This document shows, piece by piece, positions 1 through 11,900 of a stretch of 64,000 nucleotides of DNA. The notes below the pieces were generated by a model. That model had not been told where the DNA came from. It worked only from the letters and a program-made list of their open reading frames with translations, and did not search any database. The stretch covers positions 1,240,001 through 1,304,000 of the forward strand of contig NC_087065.1 in assembly GCF_963678635.1 (NCBI RefSeq), given 5' to 3'. The number at the start of each line of letters is the position of its first letter. The stretch's first letter is position 1. This DNA is from Symsagittifera roscoffensis. Its lineage: Eukaryota > Xenacoelomorpha > Acoela > Convolutidae. The position numbers and the translations under genes are program-made.

Positions 1-268
1 TGTCCAAATGCATCAAAGTGAACTCGGATGGTTCACTCAGATTTCTGATCACCTGATGTCCAGCCACTGAGATTATCAACTGGATCTTGCTTCCTTGCGG
101 CACCATGCCGAACCTCTGACCGGAGATCACATTAAGCTTCATGTTCAAACTGCTTGGTGCTTTCGTTTCTTTGAACTCCGTTGCTTCGAAGGTTTTCAGT
201 TGCTCCTGAAGTTTCTCATTTTCCAGTTCAAGTTTCACTTTTTGTTCGATCTCTTTCGTCACCAATTC
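1..268 (-). pseudogene. Pol N-terminal fragment (pre-protease region)
   Basis: On the minus strand the frame of the adjacent gag continues past its stop into residues matching the start of the plus-strand pol at 19.7-19.86 kb; shared words are KLNVISG, IISVAGHQV and NLSEPSE. This is the region before the aspartic protease. It runs off the window edge, so the rest of pol is not visible. The only break between gag and pol here is the TAG at 269-271; the reading frame is otherwise the same on both sides. Family assignment is by direct comparison with the other copy in this window. Confidence 0.75.
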
Positions 269-2937
269 CTACTGTACTCTATTTAGAGCATCCCTCGCGG
301 CTGCCCTATAATCGATCTTGAAGTCATCAGCCGCAGTTGCTGGTTCCGGCTCACGTGTCTCCTCTGTTACCGCTTGCATTTTCTTTGCCGCCAGCTCTTG
401 AGGTTTATCCTTTCTGCGTGCCTCTGCTTCACTCAAAAGTCGAGCCTTGCTGGCTTTCACTCCTGACAAAGCTTCTTCATGTCTTGGATGCTTGATGTCT
501 GCCACTGCATCCCAGAATTGCGGACAATCTGATTTAAAATGACCTTCCAAGTTGCAAAAGAAACACCTCGGTCCGAATTTCGCAATTACTCCTCTCATGA
601 AATCCTCATGGTCCAATTCTGACGCATCTTCGTCCTCGAGGCTAAAGCCTAATGCTTTCATGCCTTGTTTGTAAGCTGGGCATGCTGACACATGATGGTC
701 TGTTGAACTGCAATTGGCACAAGAGCGTCTCTTGTCCATATCATCCCTCGGTTTGTACCAATTGTTCCCTTGGTTTGCTGGTCCGTTGTTAAAATTGCCA
801 TAATTGTTCTTGTAGTATCCAGATCTCGAAGGAGGTTTCAACAAAAGATACTCTTTTGACTTGAGCCTCAATTCCTCCGGTGTTGGCGCATTGGTTGATA
901 GTGGTGTGTAATGCGTTGCTAGCATCGTACGAAGTTCATCATTTTTCACACCATCGATGAATTTTGAGGCTGCGGCCAGTTTCATCCTTCGGTTTGACTC
1001 ATCCGGTTGGCTGCGTCTTCTCAGCATCTCCAAATCATCGAGAAACTTGTCTATCGTTTCATCTTCTCGTTGCCTCCGTTTCTCGAAGCGCATCATCGCT
1101 TGGTGCCCCTGCACCCCTGATCCGAAACGGTTTAACAAGATTTCGAAGATTTTCTCAGCAGTGTCACGTTGATATTGCTTCTTGGCCATGACACAGTTCA
1201 GGGCTGTCCCTTCCAAGTTGCTGGTCAGCGCACTGCATTCCTGTCTCTCCGACAAGTCCTCTTCCTCGAAATGCAGCTTCATTACCTCTATCCAGGTATC
1301 AATGCAGCCATCAGATTCATCTTTATAGCATCTTGGTTTCTTAAAGACTCTTCTGGACTTCTCACTGCGTTCATTGTTTCTGGATAACCTTGTCAGGAAT
1401 GTCTCCAAAGACCTGTTTAGGGGTTCAAGTGCTGTGGCCATTGCCGTAGCATCCCTTGAGTGTCCCGCTTGAGTGTCCTCACACCTCGTCAAAGGTTCTG
1501 TATGCGGTGCATTCCTGCAATCCGAATCGCCGTGAGTGTTTCCAGCTTGGCTCACATGACTCCTCCTCGGGCTCGCATGCCCCCTGTTGCCGGAATCACT
1601 TCTCCCAGTCGCATGTGTGCCTTGCGTTGGTCGTTCGTTAGAGGTTTGTCTGTTCCCCGTTGAACTTGTTCTACTGTTCGGGCCCCATGTTCCATTACCC
1701 CTTGTGGCATAGCCTGATGAACTGCCCCTGCCTCTAGTGGATCCATACGTCTTCCTCTTTTGATGTTCATTGAAGTTCACCCTCGGTTCCCTGCTGGGAC
1801 CCCCCGAGTTCGGTTCTCCTTCTTTTGGTCCACTCTTGCTGCTTAGTAGCCCGTCCAACCTATCCATGATAGCCTGAGTTCGCCTCTCCATCATCGCGTC
1901 TATCTTTGTGTCAAGAGTCCCAAGAGACTGCTCTTGCTGAATTCTTAACTTCTCCATGTCGTCTCCTAAGCGTAACTCTCGCTGTTCCGCTTCTCTTGTC
2001 ATTCGCGACAAGTTCTTCGCCATATGCTCGTCTGTTCTTTCTTTCAAGCGTTTTTCGCTCCTGCCAACTTCTTGTCTATTGCGGTCTATTTCTTCCCGCA
2101 GACTTTATCTTTCAATGTGAACTGCTCATTCTAGTTCACTCATCCTTATTGACATCTGTTCATTTTGTTCTCCTAAACTGTCCACTATGTTGTTTAAGGC
2201 TTCTACTAGTGCTGCCCCGTTATTCACGAGTGGCGTTGCTAGTGGCGGTGCAACCCTGTCGGTCCCAGGTAGCTTCGTGCTGGTCGATATCCGGGCCTTG
2301 ACTCTCTGTCTCGACGTCTTTTCCTTATCTATCTCAGGCTCCGCTAACGCGTTGCCTAGCCCTCTGGTTCTACTCTCTCCAGTTTGTGGCCCTGAAATTG
2401 TCGTAATCGCGAAGTCTTCTGACTGGCCCGGTGTGTTTGCCTCTTTGCTTATCGTTGTCACTACACCAAATTTGTCCATGGTCCCAGTCTCTCTTCCGAC
2501 GTATGCCTCATTCTCCTGGATCGAACTATCGAGGCTGACTTGAGATCCAAAGTCCCCTTGCTCCTCGTCATCCTCTTCATGGTGAATGGAAAGATGTTTC
2601 CGAAGGTGTTCTTCATTCTTTCTGAGAACGATGATGACGTTGTTTGTTTCCCAGTTCCGCCTGCCATCATAGTGTTGTCTGTCGGAGATCTTCTCGTTGC
2701 CGCTATTTCAGTTGAGATGTCGGACATTTCCGACATCTCTTCACGATCCAGTGTCCCGGTGGAAGTGGCAAAATCATGGCCTTGTTCTACCGGAGTAGAC
2801 TCACTCGCCAGCCTTCTGCCTCTCCCTTCCAGTCCCTGTACTTGCTGGTCGTCATTCATGGCATGGTCCGTATTGACCTCCACTTCTAACAGTTCTTTAC
2901 GCTCTTCTGAGGTCTTCTGACTTCTCGTTTCAACCAT
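269..2937 (-). pseudogene. gag: Ty3/gypsy-like gag, broken
   Basis: Likely start is the ATG at 2937 (protein begins MVETRSQKT, a common style of Ty3-type gag start). The chain shows an acidic N-terminal region, a helical/coiled-coil region (about 1,850-2,100), a Ser/Gly/Arg-rich linker, a capsid-like helical domain (about 950-1,350; words LHFEEE, KFLDDLE, ASKFIDGV) and two CCHC zinc knuckles of form CX2CX4HX4C near 684-725 and 529-570. Gag would form the particle and bind element RNA. Breaks: a frame change near 2,470, in-frame TGA at 2126-2128 and a TAA shortly after, then TAG at 269-271 where the other copy has Gln. Both zinc knuckles are intact, unlike the plus-strand copy. Confidence 0.85.
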
Positions 2938-3086
2938 TCTGCCTGAAACCGTCTTCTTTATTGTCGGACTGGGATCGCTTGATCCAATCCACAAAAGGAT
3001 CGGTCATCGTTTTTCTTTGCTTTTCAGGTATGAATTTCCTAGAGCTATTACCTCGTTTTGGTATCCTTGACTTATCTAGACTCATT
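2938..3086. other. Short non-coding stretch between gag and repeat copy A
   Basis: This is upstream of the minus-strand gag start and ends exactly where the 5.9-kb repeat begins. No LTR end, primer-binding site or promoter could be recognised. A pyrimidine tract followed by CAG on the plus strand is compatible with a splice acceptor, but nothing supports its use. Confidence 0.4.
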
Positions 3087-3877
3087 TTCTATTTGTCACT
3101 TCTTAATGCCTATACACTTAATTCGATTGCTGGTGATCTTATAGTTTGACTATAAATAATAATGACACAACACAATAAATTTCACAAGATTCTATTAAAT
3201 AGTGACCACGAATCCCTGTATGTTTTCAGAGTACAGTTTGTATAAAATTCATTCACACTAACCGATTATCGGTCGTAAGATTCGAAAACTAGCACAATAT
3301 GATGTTATCAGTCAATTTAAAAGATAGTGTACTCACTACCCAATCAAGCACAGATTATGTTGATTTAAAATCAAAAACAAAAAAATATATAATGACAGAA
3401 TATTAAAGCCTCTATGAAAAAAACGTATGTGTAGTGTACTTTTAGTCTGTCACAGTACAATAGTCGAACTTGTCTTTTTAAAGAAAAAGCTTTCCCTGCT
3501 TGGTGCTGCACCAAACAGACAAAACTTTGAAGGCAGTACTTTTCTCAAGTGGGCGTCTATTGCACCCACCGAGTACTGTGTTACCTATCTGCCTTCGGAC
3601 TGCCCGAGCTAGACCTACTAAAATCCTCAGGGCAGTCACTTTTCACAAAAACGTATTATGTTACAATCCACACCAACGAATCACGCTCTTTTTAATATAG
3701 ACTTAGTGTCGCGAATATCCGAGTTCGGACCTGTTTTGTTTTGGTCTGGTTCTTTTTGAAAGGCAAGTTACCAGTGCAGTCACTGATTCCTAGCCTGTGT
3801 GCTAATACCTCTCACTTTACCTCTCACTTTGGTCTTTCTTTCGCCTACCTAAGTCCTTTAATAAAATAATACCCTTC

Positions 3878-4205
3878 CGGACTAATAGGACCCTTCCGGA
3901 CTAACAAAATCTAGACCCTTCCGGAATGGGACTCCTCCGAGTTAGTTAACACAAGACCCCTCCGGATTTGGACCCCTCCGAATTAGCAACTATAAGACCC
4001 CTCCGGATTCGGACCCCTCCTAACTTGAAAAAAATTTTGACCCCTCCGGATTGGGAGCCCTCCGGTTCCGTCAAAGTAGCTTTTCGGAGATTTCCTTCTT
4101 TCAACCGATACCCCTCCGGATACGTTCTCCGATGCAATTTTGCTTTTTCAATTAACTAGGAAGGGTATGTACTACTTTCCTAGACCCTTCCGGATTGAAG
4201 TTAAG
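3878..4205 (+). repeat. Cluster of ACCC(T/C)TCCGGA motifs (copy A)
   Basis: About a dozen degenerate copies of a short motif, ACCCTTCCGGA or ACCCCTCCGGA, follow one another at roughly 15-35 base spacing, separated by different AT-rich spacers. The same cluster is at about 9,775-10,110 in copy B. Isolated copies occur through the arms. Repeated short motifs inside a transposon end can be protein-binding subterminal repeats; that role is inference. Confidence 0.75.
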
Positions 4206-4899
4206 CCTCTTATTTTACAATTCACACTAACGGTGAAGGGTCTTGTCGCTTGCCTAACTTCGGCTCGATTAGGGTTTTGCTGTGCCCCTAACCTTCCCTT
4301 TTCGTCTAGAACGGCCTAAAGTTACTTTATTCAACCGCTATTACCTTTTAGTAGGGGTATAAGGGCTTTTCTAAAAGAAATTTGTAAAACGTGAAGGGTG
4401 TACCCTTCCAAATTGAGGAATTTGCTAAAAACAATCTCAAACAAAAAATTCACGCTTACTTTTCCAAAAATTTTTTGTCCCTATCAGTAAGTTCAGCTAA
4501 TTTCTGATCTATTGGTACTAAGATCAACACAATATGCCTAGTAGTTCCAAAGTTATTAACCAAAACGTCTTTTTTCTAAAGTCAAGAAATTTCTCTCTTA
4601 TAGGTTCCGCCTAACTTTTTCCGCAAATCTGGTCCTTTCGACCTAAAAATTATTGATCCGAGCTCAGAATGCCTATATTCTTCTACTTCAATGCAAAAGA
4701 CTCGATCTAAAACGCTTTAGTTGAAAAAATTTGCAAAAAAACTATGCTACCTGTACCACTCCGGATTGATGAATCCACCAAATCAAACACATTAAGTTCG
4801 ATTTCTCTGCAACCCGGAAGGCTTTCGGGTAGCGGGTTTTAAAACTTGTAGATTCACTAGTGGACGTTGTCCGAACAACTATTTTTACTGTTGTAACTC

Positions 4900-6989
4900 A
4901 AAAATTTCAAAAAATTTTCTGAATTTTTATTGTTTCGGTTTCTCAAAAATCACAAAAATTCGGTTTTTGGTTCCAAAATAGTTCCAACCACTTCCGAACT
5001 AAACTTAACCGGTTCTATCTATTATGGTAGTGCAATTACGATGTAACACACTACTTTAGTGCTTTTTTCCGTTTCAAAAATTATCGATATCTCAAAAATC
5101 GCGACTTGTGGGGGGGTCAAAATATCGCTATTTTGACCCTAAAAACCGGACTGTTTTCGTTGTTTTTCACTGAAAAACGATATAAGACTATTAATATAGG
5201 CTATATAAGTAATAATATTAGTAATACTATACCCTCCGGGTTTGTTTAATATCCGAATTAAGGTGCTTAACTCGGATATTCGCAGTTCGGTGAAGGGTCA
5301 CTACAGTGCAGCACTGTCGAGCCCCCCACAGATTACTATCTTAACTTTTGTACCAAAAGGGATACAAAACTTGCTAACGATACCCAACAGTCGATTATTG
5401 TTGTCGTTGAGCCCCTTCTTGTTACTCCTTGTACTGCTTGCCGGATCAGTCTTCTCCCAAGACCCTTCCGAATTGAGCGCAAATCAGCTGACCCTTCCGG
5501 ATTGAGCGCAATTTATCATTAACGTGCTTAAATGCTCAAATAACCCTACAGTACAAGCCTCACAAACGGGCTACAAAACTGATCGTAACAATGCTGACTG
5601 ATATAAATGCCTGTAACAACAATATATCTATCAACAACAACGGGGGGGTCGGATCACATCTTGTCTGGGGGGATGATTTCTACTGATTTTTTTTACTTTT
5701 TTTTTTACTGTTTTTGGTTTTTCGGTCATTTTTTATGTTTTTTGTTTTTCTTGGGTACTATACTACTTTTTGTTTGGTTTTATATATATCTTTAAGTGTT
5801 TTTGGTCACAAACCTCTCAGGGAACGAGGGAATGGCCGATCCCCCCACCCTTCCTGGTTCGTGAATTTTCGGTCTTAACTAAGTTAAAAAGCTATTCACG
5901 GTAATCCGGAAGGCTTCCGCGTTCCGAACTACCCTTCCGCCCCGGTGGTTTAGACCTATTAAGGGCGTTAATGTGAGCATCCGCTCGGCGCGGAGTGCTC
6001 GTTAACGGTTCTGCCGGTCATGATGTTAAAAAAGAATAACACCCAGGAGCGCCATAAAAACATCTATGTAACAATCGCCCGGAAGATACATATCGACGGA
6101 AAATAAAACTAAGTCCTAAGACGACTGGCTAACGTCTAAACAGAGCTTTATATGCTTTTCACCGTCTCTACCAAGCCAGTACTTTGGTGGTCTTTTCTAA
6201 CATCGGGTCGACAAAAACGTTACTGCTTTCGGCTTCGGTCAAAACACTCAAATTAACTTAATTACATGCAGAAATAGTGAGCTCATGGCTGGGTCTCAGT
6301 ATCCCCAGACCACGAGGTCACTCCTAAAAACAGGGTTACTACTATTTACTATATTACTATTGTTTTTGTTCAGTAGATAAAAATCATCATCTCCATCGAA
6401 GATGGATCAACCCTTTCCCCCAACTCCTAGCTTCTCATCCTTATCAAAATGAATCCAGTTGTTAATTAAATTCAAATCAGGACATGACAAGAAGCTAAAA
6501 GTCTATATAAAAGGATAAATGTCTCAGTTCCGAAACCCTTCCGGACTCTTGAATCCACTGAATCAAGCTCGTTAATCTTGATTTCTTCTTAATCCGGAAG
6601 GCTGTCCTCCGCCCTTCACCGTTGTCCGCAACGGCCGTGCAACTATTGTAGCGACACAATAGTTGCAACTCGGAACCTTCTCTGCTATTCCTGCAATCTG
6701 CTGTTGTTTTTTGATCACGATTCTCGTAGTTATCGTCCGCGCAACTAATGTTGTTGTGTTTTTCTTCGACCTTTTTGCCAAAATGGCCGTTTCTGACGTT
6801 TCTCAGAAATGTTACGTAATCACTTCGAAAAATTAAAAATTAGCAATTCCCGAATCCTTTAACCTTGAAGTTTTGTCCCATCGTTCAAATAACGTCGTTA
6901 ATCCTTTAAAATCACTAATTCGGAAGGCTCGCTGCTAAAATTTCGAATTCCGCAGAGATTGCATTTTTCACATTCTGGTCGAATGTCAC
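4900..6989 (+). repeat. Palindrome left arm, copy A
   Basis: Diverged inverted partner of 6,989-8,984. The inner 0.9 kb (about 6,080-6,989) is the part that also exists as a solo copy at 40,621-41,542. It contains two hairpin regions, 6,124-6,180 (ACTGGCT/AGCCAGT) and 6,282-6,316, whose pairing is preserved relative to the other arm by paired base changes. The arm also carries several CCCTTCCGG-like motifs. Confidence 0.8.
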
Positions 6990-8984
6990 AGATGGCACAG
7001 CGCAACCTTCCGGCGACACGAGAAAAAACGAATAAAGGCCTTATTAACGAAAAAGTATTGCGAAGGAGGGTAGGAATATTCTAGAATTTTTATTTTCAAA
7101 TTTTCGATCGGAAGGGGAATATTTCTCAGAAATACAAAAAAGACGGCCATTTTGACGGAAAAAAGAACAACGACAAATATTGTGGAAAACGGTCGCACAA
7201 GAGACGAAAAACACGAAGCCTCTTATCGTGGCAACAACACACGATAAGACCCTTAGCAGCGGATATTAGTGGAGAAGGAAGCTTCAGTGGGGAAGAAATA
7301 TTCCACGGAACCCTCCCGTGCCACAAATTGGAAGAGATAAGAACGTTATCTCAGGAAGATTACGGGAGCGGAGGCTTGGTCCCCCAGAGAATGTTTTATG
7401 TGAAGGGACTATTTAAAACTGACTTTGTAGCTACTTGGATGTCGTAGAAGTCTAAATTAACACCGGTATTATTTGATATTTTAGAATATGAATAGCTAGA
7501 AAGAGGAAAGGGTCAATCCATCTCCAATGGATTTAATATAGAACTGTCACACAAAAAACATGTTAAAATAGGTTGTTCGAGCCGTGTTTTTAATGACAAT
7601 CACGTAGTCTGAGGATCCGAGACTCAGCTATGTGGTTGTGTTCGCATGTAAGCGAAAGCTGATCAAAAGTCGTTTGACTGATGGCCTAAAAATAGTAACT
7701 TTTTACTTAGCCCTAAACAGACCAGAAAATCAACTGGCAAGGTCGAGACGGTAAAAAACGAGCAGGATTAAAGTAGCTGACGCCTGCCAGTTGTTAATAG
7801 GTACTTTTTCTACGCTCCGTCGCTGTGTATTATATGGGCGAATGTTACATAGACGTTTTTATGGCGCTCCTGGGTGGGCCTGTCAAAGGCATAAGACCAT
7901 CATGATCAGCAAGCGTTTCAGCGACGAACCCTCCGCTCCGGGCGCATGCCCGAGTTAGAGGCCTTAATGACCGTTATTGTACTAGGGGGAAGGTGCGTAC
8001 CCTCCGTCCAGTACTATTTAGCTTTTTAACTTAGTTAACACCGAAAATTCCGGGGGCCGGAGGGTTAGGTGGGAAATCTAGAGCCCGCTTGTCCCGAGGT
8101 CCCAGGACCAAAAACAATTAAAGAGAGAGTGTAAAACCAAACAAAAATAGTGCATAATCAAGAAAAAGCCAAAAACAAATTTATTTGAAAACAAAAAAGT
8201 ACAAAAAAAAAACAGTAAAAAATCCAAAAAAGACCAAAAACAGTAAAAAACGTAAAGTGACAGTTTATATGTTATTTCCGGACGAGATGTGATCTGAACT
8301 TCCTATTTGTTGTTGTTTCAGATTGATTTATATCGTTTCTGATAGAAAGATTGTGTGTTTTGGTGAAGGGTTGGATACCCTCCCTTGAGTGTAATTTGAG
8401 TATTTAAGCACGTTAATGGTGATTTTGCCGGTGACCGGAGGGTAGAGTGGCAAGCTGACCGACGTGTTCCACACTCAACAGGGACATAGGGACAACATCC
8501 ACAACGACTGTTGGGTATCGTTGAGACAATTTTAGTATCGTTCGGGTACTATTTCATTAAAACTTAAGTGGTGGGGGGCACGATTGGCGCGGTCCGATTG
8601 TACCCTCCGTCGATCACAAATTTCCGAGTTAAGGGTCTTAATTCGGGTATTTTGGTGCAAAGGAGGGTATAGTAATATTTATTAACGACTGCTAATAGAA
8701 AGATTGTCCTTACTATATATTACTTATCTCCTATTTAGACCCAAGAAGCACCCAAATTTTGTCGAAAATTATCGATTTTCGACCAAACTGTAGACCCCCA
8801 AAATTTTGAATATCCGAGCTTTTCCGAACAGCAAAAAGCTTTTATATAGGGAGTAGCTACCTAGTTCGATCCCCCTAACTAAAGAAACCGCGTGAGAAAA
8901 GACTCAGTAAAAGTTGCAAAAAACCAAAATTTTTCGGTCAAAATTTCGATAATTTTCTGAATTTTGTCAATCTGTTTTGGGGAT
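6989..8984 (-). repeat. Palindrome right arm, copy A
   Basis: Inverted and diverged relative to the left arm. The inner 0.86 kb (6,989 to about 7,850) recurs as a solo copy at 38,761-39,632. Hairpins at 7,601-7,634 (CACGTAG, CTGAG / CTCAG, CTATGTG) and 7,732-7,792 (AACTGGCA / TGCCAGTT) correspond to those in the left arm. The arm stops at 8,984, earlier than its counterpart in copy B, which runs on past 15 kb. Confidence 0.8.
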
Positions 8985-8991
8985 TTTGTCA

Positions 8992-11900
8992 TTCTATTTG
9001 TCACTTCTTAATGCCTATACACTTAATTCGATTGCTGGTGATCTTATAGTTTGACTATAAATAATAATGACACAACACAATAAATTTCACAAGATTCTAT
9101 TAAATAGTGACCACGAATCCCTGTATGTTTTCAGAGTACAGTTTGTATAAAATTCATTCACACTAACCGATTATCGGTCGTAAGATTCGAAAACTAGCAC
9201 AATATGATGTTATCAGTCAATTTAAAAGATAGTGTACTCACTACCCAATCAAGCACAGATTATGTTGATTTAAAATCAAAAACAAAAAAATATATAATGA
9301 CAGAATATTAAAGCCTCTATGAAAAAAACGTATGTGTAGTGTACTTTTAGTCTGTCACAGTACAATAGTCGAACTTGTCTTTTTAAAGAAAAAGCTTTCC
9401 CTGCTTGGTGCTGCACCAAACAGACAAAACTTTGAAGGCAGTACTTTTCTCAAGTGGGCGTCTATTGCACCCACCGAGTACTGTGTTACCTATCTGCCTT
9501 CGGACTGCCCGAGCTAGACCTACTAAAATCCTCAGGGCAGTCACTTTTCACAAAAACGTATTATGTTACAATCCACACCAACGAATCACGCTCTTTTTAA
9601 TATAGACTTAGTGTCGCGAATATCCGAGTTCGGACCTGTTTTGTTTTGGTCTGGTTCTTTTTGAAAGGCAAGTTACCAGTGCAGTCACTGATTCCTAGCC
9701 TGTGTGCTAATACCTCTCACTTTACCTCTCACTTTGGTCTTTCTTTCGCCTACCTAAGTCCTTTAATAAAATAATACCCTTCCGGACTAATAGGACCCTT
9801 CCGGACTAACAAAATCTAGACCCTTCCGGAATGGGACTCCTCCGAGTTAGTTAACACAAGACCCCTCCGGATTTGGACCCCTCCGAATTAGCAACTATAA
9901 GACCCCTCCGGATTCGGACCCCTCCTAACTTGAAAAAAATTTTGACCCCTCCGGATTGGGAGCCCTCCGGTTCCGTCAAAGTAGCTTTTCGGAGATTTCC
10001 TTCTTTCAACCGATACCCCTCCGGATACGTTCTCCGATGCAATTTTGCTTTTTCAATTAACTAGGAAGGGTATGTACTACTTTCCTAGACCCTTCCGGAT
10101 TGAAGTTAAGCCTCTTATTTTACAATTCACACTAACGGTGAAGGGTCTTGTCGCTTGCCTAACTTCGGCTCGATTAGGGTTTTGCTGTGCCCCTAACCTT
10201 CCCTTTTCGTCTAGAACGGCCTAAAGTTACTTTATTCAACCGCTATTACCTTTTAGTAGGGGTATAAGGGCTTTTCTAAAAGAAATTTGTAAAACGTGAA
10301 GGGTGTACCCTTCCAAATTGAGGAATTTGCTAAAAACAATCTCAAACAAAAAATTCACGCTTACTTTTCCGAAAATTTTTTGTCCCTATCAGTAAGTTCA
10401 GCTAATTTCTGATCTATTGGTACTAAGATCAACACAATATGCCTAGTAGTTCCAAAGTTAATAACCAAAACGTCTTTTTTCTAAAGTCAAGAAATTTCTC
10501 TCTTATAGGTTCCGCCTAACTTTTTCCGCAAATCTGGTCCTTTCGACCTAAAAATTATTGATCCGAGCTCAGAATGCCTATATTCTTCTACTTCAATGCA
10601 AAAGACTCGATCTAAAACGCTTTAGTTGAAAAAATTTGCAAAAAAACTATGCTACCTGTACCACTCCGGATTGATGAATCCACCAAATCAAACACATTAA
10701 GTTCGATTTCTCTGCAACCCGGAAGGCTTTCGGGTAGCGGGTTTTAAAACTTGTAGATTCACTAGTGGACGTTGTCCGAACAACTATTTTTACTGTTGTA
10801 ACTCAAAAATTTCAAAAAATTTTCTGAATTTTTATTGTTTCGGTTTCTCAAAAATCACAAAAATTCGGTTTTTGGTTCCAAAATAGTTCCAACCACTTCC
10901 GAACTAAACTTAACCGGTTCTATCTATTATGGTAGTGCAATTACGATGTAACACACTACTTTAGTGCTTTTTTCCGTTTCAAAAATTATCGATATCTCAA
11001 AAATCGCGACTTGTGGGGGGGTCAAAATATCGCTATTTTGACCCTAAAAACCGGACTGTTTTCGTTGTTTTTCACTGAAAAACGATATAAGACTATTAAT
11101 ATAGGCTATATAAGTAATAATATTAGTAATACTATACCCTCCGGGTTTGTTTAATATCCGAATTAAGGTGCTTAACTCGGATATTCGCAGTTCGGTGAAG
11201 GGTCACTACAGTGCAGCACTGTCGAGCCCCCCACAGATTACTATCTTAACTTTTGTACCAAAAGGGATACAAAACTTGCTAACGATACCCAACAGTCGAT
11301 TATTGTTGTCGTTGAGCCCCTTCTTGTTACTCCTTGTACTGCTTGCCGGATCAGTCTTCTCCCAAGACCCTTCCGAATTGAGCGCAAATCAGCTGACCCT
11401 TCCGGATTGAGCGCAATTTATCATTAACGTGCTTAAATGCTCAAATAACCCTACAGTACAAGCCTCACAAACGGGCTACAAAACTGATCGTAACAATGCT
11501 GACTGATATAAATGCCTGTAACAACAATATATCTATCAACAACAACGGGGGGGTCGGATCACATCTTGTCTGGGGGGATGATTTCTACTGATTTTTTTTA
11601 CTTTTTTTTTTTACTGTTTTTGGTTTTTCGGTCATTTTTTATGTTTTTTGTTTTTCTTGGGTACTATACTACTTTTTGTTTGGTTTTATATATATCTTTA
11701 AGTGTTTTTGGTCACAAACCTCTCAGGGAACGAGGGAATGGCCGATCCCCCCACCCTTCCTGGTTCGTGAATTTTCGGTCTTAACTAAGTTAAAAAGCTA
11801 TTCACGGTAATCCGGAAGGCTTCCGCGTTCCGAACTACCCTTCCGCCCCGGTGGTTTAGACCTATTAAGGGCGTTAATGTGAGCATCCGCTCGGCGCGGA

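Larger units (their letters stand above)
3087..8984. repeat. 5.9-kb tandem repeat, copy A
   Basis: This block recurs at 8,992-14,888 in the same orientation with an offset of 5,905-5,906 bases. Only scattered differences are visible (for example around 4,470, 4,552, 7,392 and 7,552, and a T-run length change near 5,700), so the two look more than 99% identical. A 7-base filler, 8,985-8,991, separates them. No open frame exceeds about 90 codons and none resembles a protein, so I read the block as non-coding. It contains most of a long palindrome centred at 6,989, but lacks the outer right arm that follows copy B. Confidence 0.95.

Noticed and set aside
5640-5800. Membrane protein suggested by the Phe-rich frame near 5.6-5.8 kb
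   Set aside because: It is a translation of a T-rich simple stretch whose length differs between copies A and B and changes the frame.
7660-7700. Hammerhead ribozyme suggested by CTGATGG in the arm
   Set aside because: The core does not continue to the required GAAA and matching stems.
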